A stretch of DNA of 64,000 nt from Hyaloscypha bicolor E (taxonomy: Eukaryota; Ascomycota; Leotiomycetes; Helotiales; Hyaloscyphaceae), in contig NW_020194512.1 of the NCBI RefSeq assembly GCF_002865645.1, positions 2,273,183 to 2,337,182 of the forward strand, given 5' to 3'. This document shows, in pieces, positions 35,437 to 47,265 of the stretch. Position 1 is the first letter of the stretch. Each line of letters starts with the position of its first letter. The notes beneath the pieces are model-generated. The model ran no database searches. It was not told where the DNA came from and saw only the letters and a list, made by a program, of their open reading frames with translations. The position numbers and the translations under genes are program-made.

Positions 35437-36281
35437 TAAGCGCTGAGCGCGGCTCGCTCGCTCGCAAACAAGTGAGAGAAGGAGTGAGCAATGAGGGAGG
35501 AAGAAATGAGGGACTGTGAGAAGTCGTGGATGGACAAGGGAACGAAGAACTGACGCAGCTTTCGCGGCATTCATGGCGCACAATGATACCACTTGACTTT
35601 TAAGATATTGATGGGAGGATATGAGGATAGATTTAATGATAATACTTTCTACGTGAGATATAAAGGTTACTGACTGATCAATATTGAGAAGCCAGCGAAT
35701 TGCAAAGTCTTGTTTCCCCAAACGATAAGAGTTGTTTGCAGATTGATTTCCATAATGGATTAGACTCAGGTTGGGAATAATGATCAAGTTGCAGTGAGCA
35801 AATCTCCAAGTCAGGTTTGGCACATCTGCCAACTTGCAGGTGCTCAATGTTCAAGTCAGGTTGAGGACATTGCTAGTTGAAGTATTCCAGTGTTCAAGTT
35901 ATTTCGGGAACGACAGAGCTTGCATTGTTTGAACTGTTCAAGTCGTGTTGGGGACAATGAAGCTTGCTGAAATTCAATGTTCAAGTCAGGTTGGGGACAT
36001 TCAATCAAATGATGGTGGAAACATACTGCTTGAGAGAGAAACAGGGTTCTAGATTCGAAAGCTGGTTTCTACATCTGAAAATATCATCTCCCACACGAAA
36101 ATTTCAAGTTTTAGTCAACCCGAGTTGAATAAATGGGTTCCTTTGCCTCATATCAAAGGGAAATAAATGGGTGGGACAGCCGGACGATGATTGGTTCGCC
36201 AAGCCTGTTGGACCCAGGCTCAGCCACTTTTGTAGCGAGTCGTATAAGCTCAAATAAGGCAAATTTTCGATAATTGCCTGA
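35437..36281. other. Gene-free spacer with degenerate repeats
   Basis: Holds the 3' side of the YTP1-like gene and the repeat cluster listed at 35762-36005. No coding frame seen. Confidence 0.4.
35762..36005 (+). repeat. Degenerate cluster of GTTCAAGTCAGGTTGGGGACA units
   Basis: About six related units at 35762, 35809, 35849, 35892, 35936 and 35979. The best pair, CAATGTTCAAGTCAGGTTGR then GGACATT, is repeated 130 bp apart. The unit ends in GGACAT like the dispersed repeats at 19480 and 62612, so a distant relation is possible. Confidence 0.55.
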
Positions 36282-36467
36282 GTCGCGATGCCAGAGTGGT
36301 TGTGAGTGTACTCGGCTCTGGAATACTTCAAAACTAACCCGTACAGAATGGGTAAGACTTGAATTAATTTTCGGTATCTTATGGCTTGTAATTTTCCCCA
36401 CCCCGTTATGCATAATTCATGCTAATGTCTCTCAGCGGCCTCGTAGGTTCAAATCCTGCTCGCGACG
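36282..36467 (+). tRNA. tRNA-Ser-like locus with a disrupted middle
   Basis: The ends look like a type II (Ser) tRNA: GTCGCGA at 36282-36288 pairs perfectly with TCGCGAC at 36460-36466, the T-arm is GTAGG-TTCAAAT-CCTGC, the B box is GGTTCAAATCC, an A-box-like TGCCAGAGTGG follows the acceptor stem, and a T7 Pol III terminator starts at 36468. The middle is about 130 nt longer than it should be and no convincing D-stem 3' strand or anticodon arm can be drawn. It contains two segments that look like spliceosomal introns: 36302-36346 (GTGAGT..ACTAAC..CAG) and 36352-36435 (GTAAGA..GCTAAT..CAG). Removing both leaves only ~57 nt. Isotype is inferred from the ends. It may be a decayed or invaded tRNA gene. 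Confidence 0.45.
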
Positions 36468-36796
36468 TTTTTTTAAACATTTTTTTTGACTCAAGGTTAT
36501 GCTGCTTTGTTGCATCGCTCCTTGTTTCAATTTTCGGATGCTTTTTCAGGTTGTGCGAGTCTCAGGGGCTTTAGCGAGGTTTGGTGGGGTTGAGGGCATC
36601 ACACTGAAATTCGCGAGTGCCGAAGAGAAGCAAGAAAGGTTCCTCACAAAGTTGAAGGACACGAGGTGCGATATGCGTCATACTCATGTTGCTACCGCAA
36701 TAACTCTCAATCCTTGCAAGTAATCTTCCGAAAGGTCATAGGTGGCTGGTAATTAAGTTCGTGGAACCCTAGTCCCCAAGGTTTCAGACAAGCCAC

Positions 36797-37277
36797 TCAG
36801 TCATCGGCCTTCTTCTCCTCTTTCTCAGTCCCAGCCATCACAATCCTCTTTTGCTCCTCAATCGAGAATAGGAACGTCCCTTGCTGAAGAGCATTGATCA
36901 AGAGCGGTAAGGCATCGTCCCTGAAGTCGTCTGCTCCCCGAAGACGATCGAGGTCTTCAGAGAATTCCGTGGTGGCGCGCTGCATGTAGAATTTGGTGAA
37001 CGCAGCGGTCACTTCAGCATCGCTCATGTCCTTGGACGATGCAGGTGGTGTCTGTATCTGATTAATTGAGGCTTATTTGGCTGGAAACAGATTGCTGACC
37101 GTCTTCTCGGGCTCCTTCTCAGACTTCACTTCCTTCCTCTCAGGCTCGCTGTCGCTTTCTGAAGACACTTGAATGGTCAGCACCGCGCTGAAGCGCTATT
37201 TGGGTGTCAGTCGTACCCTGAGTCCTTGGTTTTCTCTTCTTATGCCGCTTTGCTTTGATCCTGGGCTTACTCTCCAT
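36797..37277 (-). CDS. RSA3: Ribosome assembly protein 3 (RSA3)
   Basis: Three exons on minus: 37217-37277, 37100-37167, 36797-37057; 129 residues. A lysine/arginine-rich N-terminus (MESKPRIKAKRHKKRKPRTQ) and an acidic middle (SSESDSEPERKE) precede the conserved Rsa3 domain FTKFYMQRATTEFSEDLDRL, DDALPLLINALQQGTFLFSI and EEQKRIV. Rsa3 belongs to pre-60S ribosomal particles in the nucleolus. The start is set by the basic N-terminus and in-phase exons. Confidence 0.88.
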
Positions 37278-37756
37278 TTTGAGGATTGCTTTGCGAACAA
37301 TGATGGAGTCTGGAGTTGGAAAATCGGCTTTTGCAGCAACTTTTTGGGGTCACGTGCAATACCATGAAAACACAAAAGCTCTCCCAAAGTTTATAAAATC
37401 ACTGATTTATTTAGTTACAGCATTTACATGGGTCTCTAATTGTTGTTCATTCTGCTTGGACGAGTGGCTGCACCCATTTTTGGTCGAGTTTATAGGTAGT
37501 ATTAGCGATATCATGATTGGGAAGAAAGGGAAGCCACGACTGCCGACCATAGAAATTTGAGTCCAAGTTCAGTTCCTTCCTTCAATCTCTCTCTCTAAAT
37601 TTCTGTCTTGTCTGATCATCGCTTCCTCGATTGACCCAGTCGGCATCGACTCAATCTCTTCGCAACGTTTCTGAAACTTCATCCACAAACCATCACAAAC
37701 AACACTCGATTATTGTCAGCAGAGGAACAAATACACTTCCGCTCATCCACTTGTCC
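37278..37756. other. Divergent upstream region of RSA3 and a disordered-protein gene
   Basis: 479 bp with no conserved frame. It contains a CTCTCTCT run near 37590. Confidence 0.35.
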
Positions 37757-39005
37757 ATGACCTTCAAAGGATACGGCAATTCCGAATCTCCTGAGGCCGA
37801 TTCTCCCAAGAAGTTCAATAATTCTCCCACAAGAAACAGCACTCCATCAGCTGCAAAGCCTACTGCTGAAGACCAAGGCAGTACGACTCACACCCGTTCC
37901 TCGACAGGCAGCTCCTCTCGATTCAGTGCACGCACAGCAGTAACTGACGGAGCCTCCGAGTCTTGTTCAACAAGGGGACCGAGCCGTGTTCAAACCAAGA
38001 ACACCACACCAAGCACTTCTCCATCACCAGAGAAGCAGGAAACGAAGTAAGATCCGCTTAAACAGACCTCTTTGCTTCTGCTGACTGTTAGTAGGGAGAA
38101 GGAGAAGTATCGAACTGCAGCTTATCAACCATCCCTAGCTGCTGGTGGCCCAGTAGACCTTACCAAGAGCTTTACTCCAACCGCTCACGGGACATTCTCC
38201 TTAGGAGGAAGCAAAACGACAAACCCGTGAGAACCATATTCTGATCTACATCTTCTCAAAGATACCACAACTGCTGGGACAATGCCTTCTGCTACACGTG
38301 GCAACAACTTACCGCTAGCAAGTGGCGAGACTGCTGTATCACCAACTGCCAATGTACCAACCCAGACTGGAACAAATGAGAATGCCACTGCAACTGCTCA
38401 ACTTGCACCATCTCGGGACGCCGATGAGGATGAATCAATCACCCCAAAGGCTGTAACACCAGCCGCGCCTGCAATTGCGGATCCTTTGGGAGTAGCGCCG
38501 GAGGAAGCAAGTGAGCATTCAAATGTGGGTGGACAGTTTAATAGGGGTGTGAATGGTGCCACGAACGAACTCGCGAATGGTAGAAGAGGTTCCGCCGATC
38601 CACTATTCGTTAGACGACGAGCGGGAATAGGCGTGCGTGATCCCCCCTCCTCTCTTTCCTCTTGTAGAGGCATTCTTGCACAATTGATTGTTCCCCACGT
38701 GATGAAACATTCAAGGCACTTGCGCTTTCCAATGTCCCACGCACCCTGGTGCATTCGTTGAACTAATCCTTATATAGAGCTCAAATCCTATGACAGAGAG
38801 CAGTGTTGTCGGTGCGGCTACTGTCGCGATCCCACCTGAAGTTCGTCTTCGTGCAGATTCTGCTACTCCCGTACCTCTCATGAATCCCATCAGTCAACCT
38901 TTACCGACAAGCATTGCCAGCTACCAACGCCGATTGTCCCGAGAGAATCGGGAAGAATTGGAGAAGCAGCGAGAAATGCTTGAACGAGCCAAACAAGATC
39001 GATGA
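37757..39005 (+). CDS. Uncharacterised, largely disordered protein
   Basis: Proposed exons 37757-38046, 38092-38226, 38323-38632 and 38778-39005 join in phase to about 320 residues. The protein is rich in Ser, Thr, Pro and Ala throughout (for example NSPTRNSTPSAAKPT), with one less disordered patch (AAYQPSLAAGGPVDLTKSFT) and a C-terminal charged helix (YQRRLSRENREELEKQREML) that may form a coiled coil. I do not recognise a family. The acceptor of intron 2 (…GCTAGCAAG at 38322) is chosen only because it restores phase; other solutions are possible. An upstream in-frame start is also possible. Confidence 0.5.
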
Positions 39006-39300
39006 ATGCACCATTCCTCGCTGGGTCAATGCAAGGCACGATTGCGAAAGTTTGTTTGTGTTCAGTATTTCTATGATTCAGTATGAGGAATGGCTTTCGT
39101 CCAATTGGAAGGGATCTTCTGCCCGTGTAAATCACCATTGTACCATTGTAGAGTAGTCACCTTTAACAACGATTGAGCCAGGCGGCTTGCGGTCTCAATA
39201 ACAGCGATTATGCCATTGAGTATCTTCCTTCAAAACGTGGAAGTTGTATGTGACAAATGCCATTTCTTCTCTCCCTCTATATCCATCTTTGACGCTTCAA

Positions 39301-39763
39301 TTAAGCAGCAATCGTGACTTCAACCTCGACACCAGCCTCAATGTTGATGATGATCTGCTTGACAACTTCGGTAGGAGCATTAAGACTGCACAAATGATCA
39401 GCATTCATCCCTTATGTTCCTAGTCCGATTGCCAACTTACTCAATCAAACGCTTGTGGATTCTCATCTCGAAGGTATCCCAGGTCTTGGATCCTTCACCG
39501 CAGGGTGTCTTTCGGGTGGTGACCTTGAGGGTCTTGGTCGGGAGACGGACGGGGCCCTTGACGCGGAGTTCCTTGCCCTTGGCACGCTCGATGAGCTCCT
39601 GGCAGACCTTCTCGAGGGATTGGACTTTGCGGGAGGTCAGGGTGATGCGGATCTTGTGGGTTTTCTATCCAGAATGTTCGTTAGCAGAAATTTGGGAGGA
39701 GCGGGGCAGAAGAGGACAAACCGGGCCTTCGCCAAACTCCTTCTCTGGCTTTTGATAGGACAT
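39301..39763 (-). CDS. RPS20: 40S ribosomal protein uS10 (RPS20)
   Basis: Three exons on minus: 39722-39763, 39441-39664, 39301-39385; 116 residues. [14 protein letters not shown] is followed by [58 protein letters not shown] and [18 protein letters not shown], the full uS10 sequence. It is a component of the small ribosomal subunit head. Introns are short; a compact 5' exon of 14 codons is typical of fungal ribosomal protein genes. Confidence 0.96.
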
Positions 39764-40119
39764 TTTCCCGGGGAAATTTCCTTCACGACTCGAACGTTTC
39801 AGTTACGGCAAAGTGATGAAGGTGATCGTTGTGCGTTGCGTTGTCGATAGGGAACAAGAGATCGTCGAGATTTGGATAATTTTGGGGTTGTGGGCGGAAA
39901 GTCTTGGCGAGGCGATTAAGCGAGGCTAACCTTATTGGGGTGAAGGCTACTTCAGCCTCGTTGCATTGACGAGGAAGCGAAATCCATGAGTCAAACGGCG
40001 TGGACGACGACCTAAATACTAGACTGTGAGTTGGAGGTTAGGATTTGGGGATATAAAAGCTCGAATTGCTCGGTATTCTCCCATCAAATTCAACAATAGA
40101 CATCGACATCCACATCGAG
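39764..40119. promoter_or_regulatory. Divergent promoter region of RPS20 and CUE3-like gene
   Basis: 356 bp between diverging start codons. A TATA-like ATATAAAAG at 40051-40059 lies about 60 bp before the CUE3-like ATG. Confidence 0.45.
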
Positions 40120-42188
40120 ATGGCCAAGGTTACCGCTTTCCCGCCTCTGGTACCCTTTCCGGAAGCGGCATGGAGAGAACATATTGTACCTGAGGAATGG
40201 GAAGCTTGCTTGGATGCTTGGTTAGCTCTCGCTGGGGCTCATCTTTCGTTGTCGAATGCAGACTTTGCCCGGGTCTCCGCCAAGGACGAATCTTTACCAG
40301 CTTTCCTAACCTCCTATGCTGAGCAAACGGGCTTGTCACATGACAAAACTCCATCGGGGAACGTTCATAAGACAAGACAACTACGCAAGCAAAGCTTCTT
40401 ATTATCTCACAGACTGCTGAATACGGATCATCCACCAGGCCCACTGCTTCGTTGGGAATTTCTGGCAGACTTGAGCAAGATATATGGCAAGGATCATGGC
40501 AACAAAGTTGTCACACTGGTCTGGAAACAGCATTTGCCCTCCTTGGAACCCTCTTTGGCCGCCCTCAAGACCTCTTTGATTAAAGAACTGGACACTGGTT
40601 TGAAAGGTGATTTGAAGACAGCAGAGTCAGAACTTAAACGGCTAAACCACCTGCTTCATTCTTCCCCTGAAGTAGCTGCGTTCTTCATGGCTGGAAGCGA
40701 CTTTGTGGACTCTCTCATCAGCTGCTATAAGCTCATGAACCCACCATTACGAAAGGCTATTATCTCGACGCTCTATCTCTGCTTAATTGGACTTACGGAA
40801 GGGGAGAAACCAAACTTCTCTGCTCTGGTCGATCAGCTTTACTCACTGAAAGCTGCAGCTGAAGCTCATAAGGCCGGGCCTACGAACGTCAATGACTCGC
40901 TCGTTGCTGAGCTGGTCACCGAGACTCCTATTCTAAAACAAGTTCACCAGATAATTGAAACAAGTGGTTCAGGATCTAGTAGAGCAAAGTCTGTTCTTAC
41001 TTCTCTTGCAGATTTTCGAAAAGCAGGTGGTAGTTCAAGACCACAGCGTCTCATTAAGAGGAAGATCAATAAAGGAAAGGGAGTTGCTTTTGAGGTTGAT
41101 GGTTATACATCAGTTCATGTGCACCGCATGAGCTTGGTTTCACAGGTTCAGGATCTCTTCCCAGATCTTGGTTCTAGCTTTGTGGTGAAGTTGTTGGATG
41201 AGTATGGCGATGATGTGGAGCAAGTGATCTCGCACCTCTTAGAAGGATCATTACCTGCGCATCTCGAGAGTGCTGATCGGTCAGCGGAACTGTAAGTCAT
41301 CCAATTTCCCCTTCTAGTTCAGTACCTAATAACCGTAGGCCTTCTCCCAGTCAGCTCACAGGGGATCCCGCCCCTAACCTGGCACCACATTCAACACCAC
41401 CCCAACTACCAACCCGCCACAACATCTTCGATGACGATGACTTCGACCAACTAGCAATAGACACCTCTAAGCTCCACTTCGGTCAGCGGAATCCCGAAAA
41501 GACAGCGGATGACATCCTGAGAGACCGATCCACCGCCCCAAATAAAGCAGCCATCCTCTCTGCCCTCGCAGCATTCGATTCCGACGACGACGAGAGAGAC
41601 GACACCTACGACGTTGCAGACGTAGGAGGAACCGTTGACTCAGCTGCTCCGGGCAATAATCCAGAGGAAGATAAAACAAGCACTGATGTCCGTGATGCTC
41701 AAGATGAGGCCCTATTCCGAGCCTACAGAGCAACACCCAACGTATTTGATCGTGATGCCGCTACTCGCCGAGGCAAGGCTCGGATGGCACTGAAAGAAGA
41801 GATAGGCATGACAGATGAAGCTATCGAAGGATGGGGACTGATGCTCTCCCGCGACGGACGACAAATGAAGAGACTCGAAGCTAAATTCTCTACGTTCACG
41901 GGGACACAGAAGGAGTTAGCCCCCACGTCTTGGAGAGCTAGTCCTCAGGGATCTGGAACGGAGGATTCAGATGTTGATGGGAATAGAAATGACAGGGGCA
42001 GAGGAGGGAGGTTGAGGGGCGCGCCTAGGGAACGGGGAAGAGGGAGAGGCAATGTGGCAGGCCCGAGTGGGGAGAAGAACACGGAGATGGCGAGGAGGGG
42101 GAAGGAGGCTAATAAGGGGTCGAGGGCGAATCATAATCGGAGGGATCAGAGGGCTAGGAAGATGGCTAGGGGTGGATTCCCTGGTTAG
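40120..42188 (+). CDS. CUE3: CUE-domain protein, ASCC2/Cue3-like (ribosome quality control)
   Basis: Two exons, 40120-41291 and 41339-42188; 673 residues. The N-terminal half is the helical ASCC2/Cue3 region (FPEAAWREHIVPEEWEACLD, FLADLSKIYGKDHGNKVV, SCYKLMNPPLRKAIISTLYL). A CUE domain follows at ~345-395 (LVSQVQDLFPDLGSSFVVKL and VEQVISHLLEG), then an acidic region, the conserved block NVFDRDAATRRGKARMALKE and an RG/K-rich tail (DRGRGGRLRGAPRERGRGRG). Cue3/ASCC2 binds ubiquitin chains as part of the trigger complex that splits stalled ribosomes. Confidence 0.88.
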
Positions 42189-42868
42189 AGCTCCGGGAAA
42201 GGGCTGCATAGCGGTCATGAGTTTATGAAGCATGAGAGGATAGAAGACGAAGCATATGGGGGTAGAAAAGAATCATGTTCGATGAGCAATTGGGAGACGT
42301 TCACGCTTCAAATTTGCCCTTTTTCGCATCGCTGTCCCAAAAATTCTGTCACATCAAGATTTACCTGGAATCTCAAATAAACCCCACAGCTTTGGACTGC
42401 ACATCGTCGTCAATGTGCCAAAGATTCCGGTACAATGAGACCGTCCCGGAAAGCCGAGAGTGATTCTCGCAATCTTCAAAGTCAATTTTCATTTTCCCCC
42501 TCTGGACTATTCCAGGAGTACCTCCACCCTCAAAGCTCTACTGGGCAAGTCTAGAAAGTGCTGAACTTTGAGGGCAAGGGGTATATTTGTTGCACATCAC
42601 TGACGCCAATGTGTGATTTGAGGATTCATATTGATTGATTATCCTATGCCAAGTTTCAGAAATCCAACCGGTGCAGAGCCCCAAACTCGAAATGATAATC
42701 AAAACATTGTATCCGACCTACATGCTACTCCAAACATCCATCGGGATTCCATGCAAACAAACGCCACTATCTCCGTGCCATTTCCTCCCAATCCATGCAA
42801 GTGGTATCTCATACAATCCATTCATATCGTACACTGTCTTAAACATAAAATAGAATAAGTCTCAGAGC
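42189..42868. other. Convergent 3' region between CUE3-like gene and INP1
   Basis: 680 bp with no conserved frame; 3' UTRs of both genes are expected here. Confidence 0.4.
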
Positions 42869-44891
42869 TCAATCAACCTCCCAGCTCCCACCAGGAACGT
42901 TAGTGGTGGTAGTCTTCGCCCTCGTCGGAGCATTAGGCAATGAAATCCCGTAGTCATCCTCAAACCACCCCTCTTCGGAATATTCATCTTCAAGATCCCA
43001 ATGGACCGATTCCCCATGGCCTGATAGCACACCTCTCCATTCGCCAGCCGCAATCTTAGAGGCGATGCTGATCATGAGATGAAAGAGGTGGCTTGGCGGA
43101 CTAAGGAGAATCTCGCACGTTTTCTGGATGATTGCTGTTGGGAGGTGACGAGCGGTTTGTAGACGGCGTGAGCGGCGTCTTGGTGGTGAAAAGAGGTTTA
43201 CAGCTGGGGGTAAGGGCGAGAGAGCTCGTCGGCGAGAGTTGCTGCTTGTAGTGGCTCGGTGACGGATAGTTGGCTTGACGGTTGGAGGCGTCAAGACCTC
43301 GAATTGCTCTTCATCTGATTTCTCGCCGGCGTCGGTAATTAAGGTGGGTGTTTGAGGGTGTGGTGAGGAACTCCTTGATGTTGATTCAGGGTTTGTTGAA
43401 TCGTTCATGTCCCATACTCGAGGTGTTTCCGGTGTGACTGTGATCTCGGAAGCATCTCTCGTGTGGTGGGGTCGCTTCGGGAGAACGATATTGTTATGTG
43501 GATAGGGGTAGGACGACGAAGGGGAAGGAGGCCCCGAAGCTGGGGGAGAGGGAGGGTCGAGAGGAGAATGCCACGACTGTACGGTGTGAAAGGACTCGAC
43601 ACTCGATGAAAAGTCCGAGTCAGACTCAATGACGTTTGAATGCCTTGGTGGAGAATTCGCCCTGTGCTTAGAAGGTGGACTCGTGATCAAAGACAGGACG
43701 GGAGGTGCTGTAACCGATCTGCTGCTCTGTAGTGCCCGAGGCCAGTCATTCTTCTCCGGCTCGAACGTCAAAGATTGATAGTTAGGTTGACGGTGGCTTC
43801 TGGGAGTGAGCTGAGTATCATCTGCAGCGTCACTGAATCTATCGTTCTCGTCATCAGATCCAGTAAAATCTCTAAAAATCGGTTCCGCAACGCTAGACTC
43901 TAATAATGACGGCTCTAAGATGGCTTTCCCGGCGGTTTGTTTATATTGAGTTTCGAACGGTAGTAGCCCCTCCTCTTCTTTCGAGAATTCGGGAGTTGCA
44001 ACGACAGAATCAATGGATGGAATATCAGGGTCCTGGTTTGTTGGGTCGGAGGTGATTTCTGATCCGTCCGGTGATTCTTCCTCCTCTTCGAGCTCTTCGA
44101 GTTCCAGGAGGGAGACGTTGATCCCCGCCTCCGAAGAAGCATAGTCCTTCAATGGCGAGGAAGACGATGAGTTTGTAGAAGGTGTTCTTGGAGCATTGAT
44201 ATGCGGAGACGCTGGCCCAGGAAAAAGTGGAGGATCATCCTTCGACCTCTCCCTTGGTTTCCAAGGCCGCTTCTTTACTGGTGTTTTCGGAGCCTCTGGT
44301 AAATCCACTACGAAATCTCTTTGAAATGGACAAGGCGTCTTTTCGAACCGCAGCACCTGATCAAGTACCCTTTTCAACTCCTCCACCCTGGCCTTCTCAT
44401 CTGCACTCTTGTTCGGCACTTCGATCCTCCAATATTGGGGCGGTCTGATTGACAAAACGAACTTGCTATCTCCATCAACACACCAGCACTGTGACTTGGG
44501 TAAAATCGGTCGAAGAGCATTCGCGCAGTTCAGGAATGCTACACTTCCAGGAGCTCGATAGATACGCAGTGCACCTAGCGTCAACAGGACATATTAGCCA
44601 TAATCCAATATAACATTCAGCCAATATAGCAGAAGTGGCTGGCATACCAATGGCAAGCGTTCTCTCAAATGGGGAGACCCATAATAAAGTCCCTGGCTGA
44701 TCCTCTGCCACCGGACTCCCGTTGCTCGAGCTCGGCCTAGCTGTCGAGTTTGTTGTAAATGCAACTATGCGGGCTGATGGCAAGTTATATAAGATCTCTA
44801 TCGTTGGATCTGGACTTGAGGAAACTCTGCTCGGTTGAATTGGCAGACTGAAAGAACGCTTGATGGGCGTTCCAGGTGTGGAGGAAGCCAT
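42869..44891 (-). CDS. INP1: Inheritance of peroxisomes protein 1 (INP1)
   Basis: Two exons on minus, 44648-44891 and 42869-44574; 649 residues. The conserved N-terminal domain reads SSSPDPTIEILYNLPSARIV, GTLLWVSPFERTLAIGALRI, YRAPGSVAFLNCANALRPIL and CWCVDGDSKFVLSIRPPQYW, which is the Inp1 PH-like region. The long middle is Ser/Pro-rich and disordered. A hydrophobic-helical segment near the C-terminus (IIQKTCEILLSPPSHLFHLM) precedes an acidic tail. Inp1 tethers peroxisomes to the cell cortex so that the mother cell keeps a share. Confidence 0.85.
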
Positions 44892-45310
44892 TGCAGCTTC
44901 GTCCTAGTTACTGAATGATTTGGTGCCTGATGATCATGTTCGTGCAGAGCGTAAGAATGCTGATGGATCGTTTTCAGGAGGTTGGATTCCTCGTCGGATT
45001 GAAGCTGATGCAGTTCGCCGCAATTCTTGGCTTCTGGTAGGAGCTAGCAGCTTCAACGAGGGAATTATGCCACTCGCTGTGGTAGATTGTATGGATTTGT
45101 CGAACAAAGTGTTCAGGTAGCAGTTGAAAAGAATGAATCGTGTTGATTGTGTGTCGTGCGACCAACTGCAATTGTGTATTGCGACGCGTTTGTTCCAGCC
45201 ACCACCTGCAGAACCCCACCAAGCCCGATGCAGCCGCGAGCTCTCCCCAAAATCCGGAGAATCCTTGAGACAGGCTCCTGCTTGCAACCTTTCTCTTAAC
45301 AGCGACAATT
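44892..45310. promoter_or_regulatory. Divergent upstream region of INP1 and a membrane-protein gene
   Basis: 419 bp between diverging starts. The overlapping open frames here show no conservation pattern I recognise. Confidence 0.35.
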
Positions 45311-46756
45311 ATGGCCCAACGCAGATCACAAGCGCAGAGGCCACTTCTGACCCAGGAACAACTTAAAAAGAAGCTCGAGGTCACTAATTTCGATCCAAAT
45401 GCCATCCTGCGGGGTGCACAACTCACTGTTGTTGGAGGTCCGTACCTGGATGGCCCCTCCCAACTGCAACTACTGACAACATCCCAGCGTTAAGGGCTTT
45501 GCAGAATCCTGCTTTGTTTACATCTGAGCATTACAAGCAGGCGGCTTTGGCTGTGGCTATTGGCATAGCAATACGGATTGCCATCTCTATTCCGGTGCGA
45601 ATGTTTCTGATGGTTTGGTACATTGATGCTGATGTTGTGCCAGATTGTAGGAATCAAGATATCACTTTGGTTCCTCTCGTTCATATTCAATTTCGAACAT
45701 GCAACCTGGGATGATAAGGTTGTCAATGGACTGGATTTCATCCAAAATTATGTCCTTCAGGTGCCTCTGTTTCTCATGACCTTGATGAGATACGTCACTC
45801 CGACCTTGGATAATATGTAAGCATAGCCCTCGAATTATTGATTATATTCTAACGTTCTCAGGTTTATGGACTCGTAAGTTACGTCTGTCTTTAGTTATCA
45901 CCAACTTGCTCACATCCCTCTTGATTGGCTTGGGTCGACAAGACATATTATGCAAAGCATGAAGGTCAAGATCCAAACACTCTTCGAGAAACGTATTATC
46001 CAAACCTGCGAAGTTACCCTACACGAGATGGCAGCACACATAGCAAGAGCACTGCAGAGGCGATCACGATGTTTCTCATGAGATTCGGAAAGAAAGCAGG
46101 AATATCTCTGGCAGTATTTGCTCTCTCCTATGTCCCATACGTTGGCCGTCTGGTCCTCCCGGCCGCAAGTTTCTATACGTTCAAGTCAGTTGCGGGATGG
46201 GGCCCGGCAGGCATAGTGTTCGGAACGGGGATCTTCCTTCCTCGAAGATACCTTATCATATTTTTGCAGAGCTATTTTGCCTCCAGAAGTTTGATGAGAG
46301 AGCTGGTAAGCAAATTGATCAGTTTCCTCCATCCATTGCTTACCTGCGTGTTAGCTCGAGCCGTACTTTTCTCGTATACGGTTTACAAAGGAACAGAAAA
46401 AACATTGGTTTCACGACCGAGAAGGGCTTTTGTTTGGCTTTGGTGTCGGATTTTACATCTTCTTACGGATTCCCCTCTTGGGTGTTCTCATCTATGGAAT
46501 TGCTGAAGCATCAACGGCATATCTCATTACCAAGATCTCCGACCCGCCACCAAAGCCTGCAGAGAGCGAGGGCTTCGCAGCAAGCCAACAAGAGTGGAGA
46601 AACAAGCACGAGTTTCTCAGTATGTCGCTGTTCAATCTTGACACTGACAGTTCTCCAAATGCTGCCCAAGTCACACAGACTCCTGGCACGCAGGGAACAT
46701 CAACAGGAATACCAGACGAACCGCCACCACCATACACCGAATTGAGATCAAGATAA
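45311..46756 (+). CDS. Fungal multi-pass membrane protein (UsgS-like, EI24-type)
   Basis: Proposed exons 45311-45437, 45488-45594, 45644-45816, 45862-45873 (12 nt), 45924-46305 and 46355-46756; about 400 residues. Conserved blocks: LEVTNFDPNAILRGAQLTVV, ALFTSEHYKQAALAVAIGIA, FEHATWDDKVVNGLDFIQNY, LAWVDKTYYAKHEGQD, AGISLAVFALSYVPYVGRLV and IPLLGVLIYGIAEASTAYL. Six or so membrane helices; a Pro-rich cytosolic tail ends PDEPPPPYTELRSR with a PPxY-like motif. Similar proteins in filamentous fungi are, from memory, labelled UsgS-like; function unknown. The intron before LAWVD (45874-45923) has a GTAAGT donor but ends in TTG rather than AG, and no AG nearby restores phase, so this allele may be defective or spliced unusually. 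Confidence 0.7.
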
Positions 46757-47265
46757 TTGGAATAGGGGAGACTGCTTTTCTTCCAATCCTCTGACGTAAG
46801 CCACGAGAAACATGAAGTTATGACAGCGGGATAGAAGTTCATGTAATAATATTACCCGGACGATCCAGTCCACCACACCAATGCCGAGAATACTCCACGA
46901 TTGCTCCCCATGAAATGAACCAACAAACCACGGTACAATGAATCGACCAAGAACCCCGCATCAGTTAGCTGTGGTTGGTAGCACGGTGCATATGGATCAG
47001 CGTTGCGCTAAAGAGGGGCAGTCGGGCGATAAGGAGGTCTAGCTCCTTATCATGCTTCAACGCCAAACTACCCCATTCGTTCCCTTCTTACAAGTAAATT
47101 GATGGTCAATAGATGACCAATTCTCGAAGTGCGGGGCTGATACCATTTTCGCTTTTAAATTTGCCTCTCTTTCTCATCTTTTCGACTTTGCTACAACTCA
47201 ATCGTCCTTTCCAATTCCGTTTTACTACCAAGTTACCCCACCTTGATCCCATACTCACCTTCACA
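46757..47265. other. Formamidase upstream region, no gene seen
   Basis: 509 bp; no conserved frame. It should contain the formamidase promoter and leader. Confidence 0.4.

Noticed and set aside
36282..36467. Ordinary tRNA-Leu(CAA) with a standard intron
   Set aside because: A CAA triplet is present, but no anticodon stem forms around it, and the terminal stems match serine tRNAs better.
39455..39850. 131-codon plus-strand frame
   Set aside because: Antisense of RPS20, whose minus-strand sequence is unmistakable.
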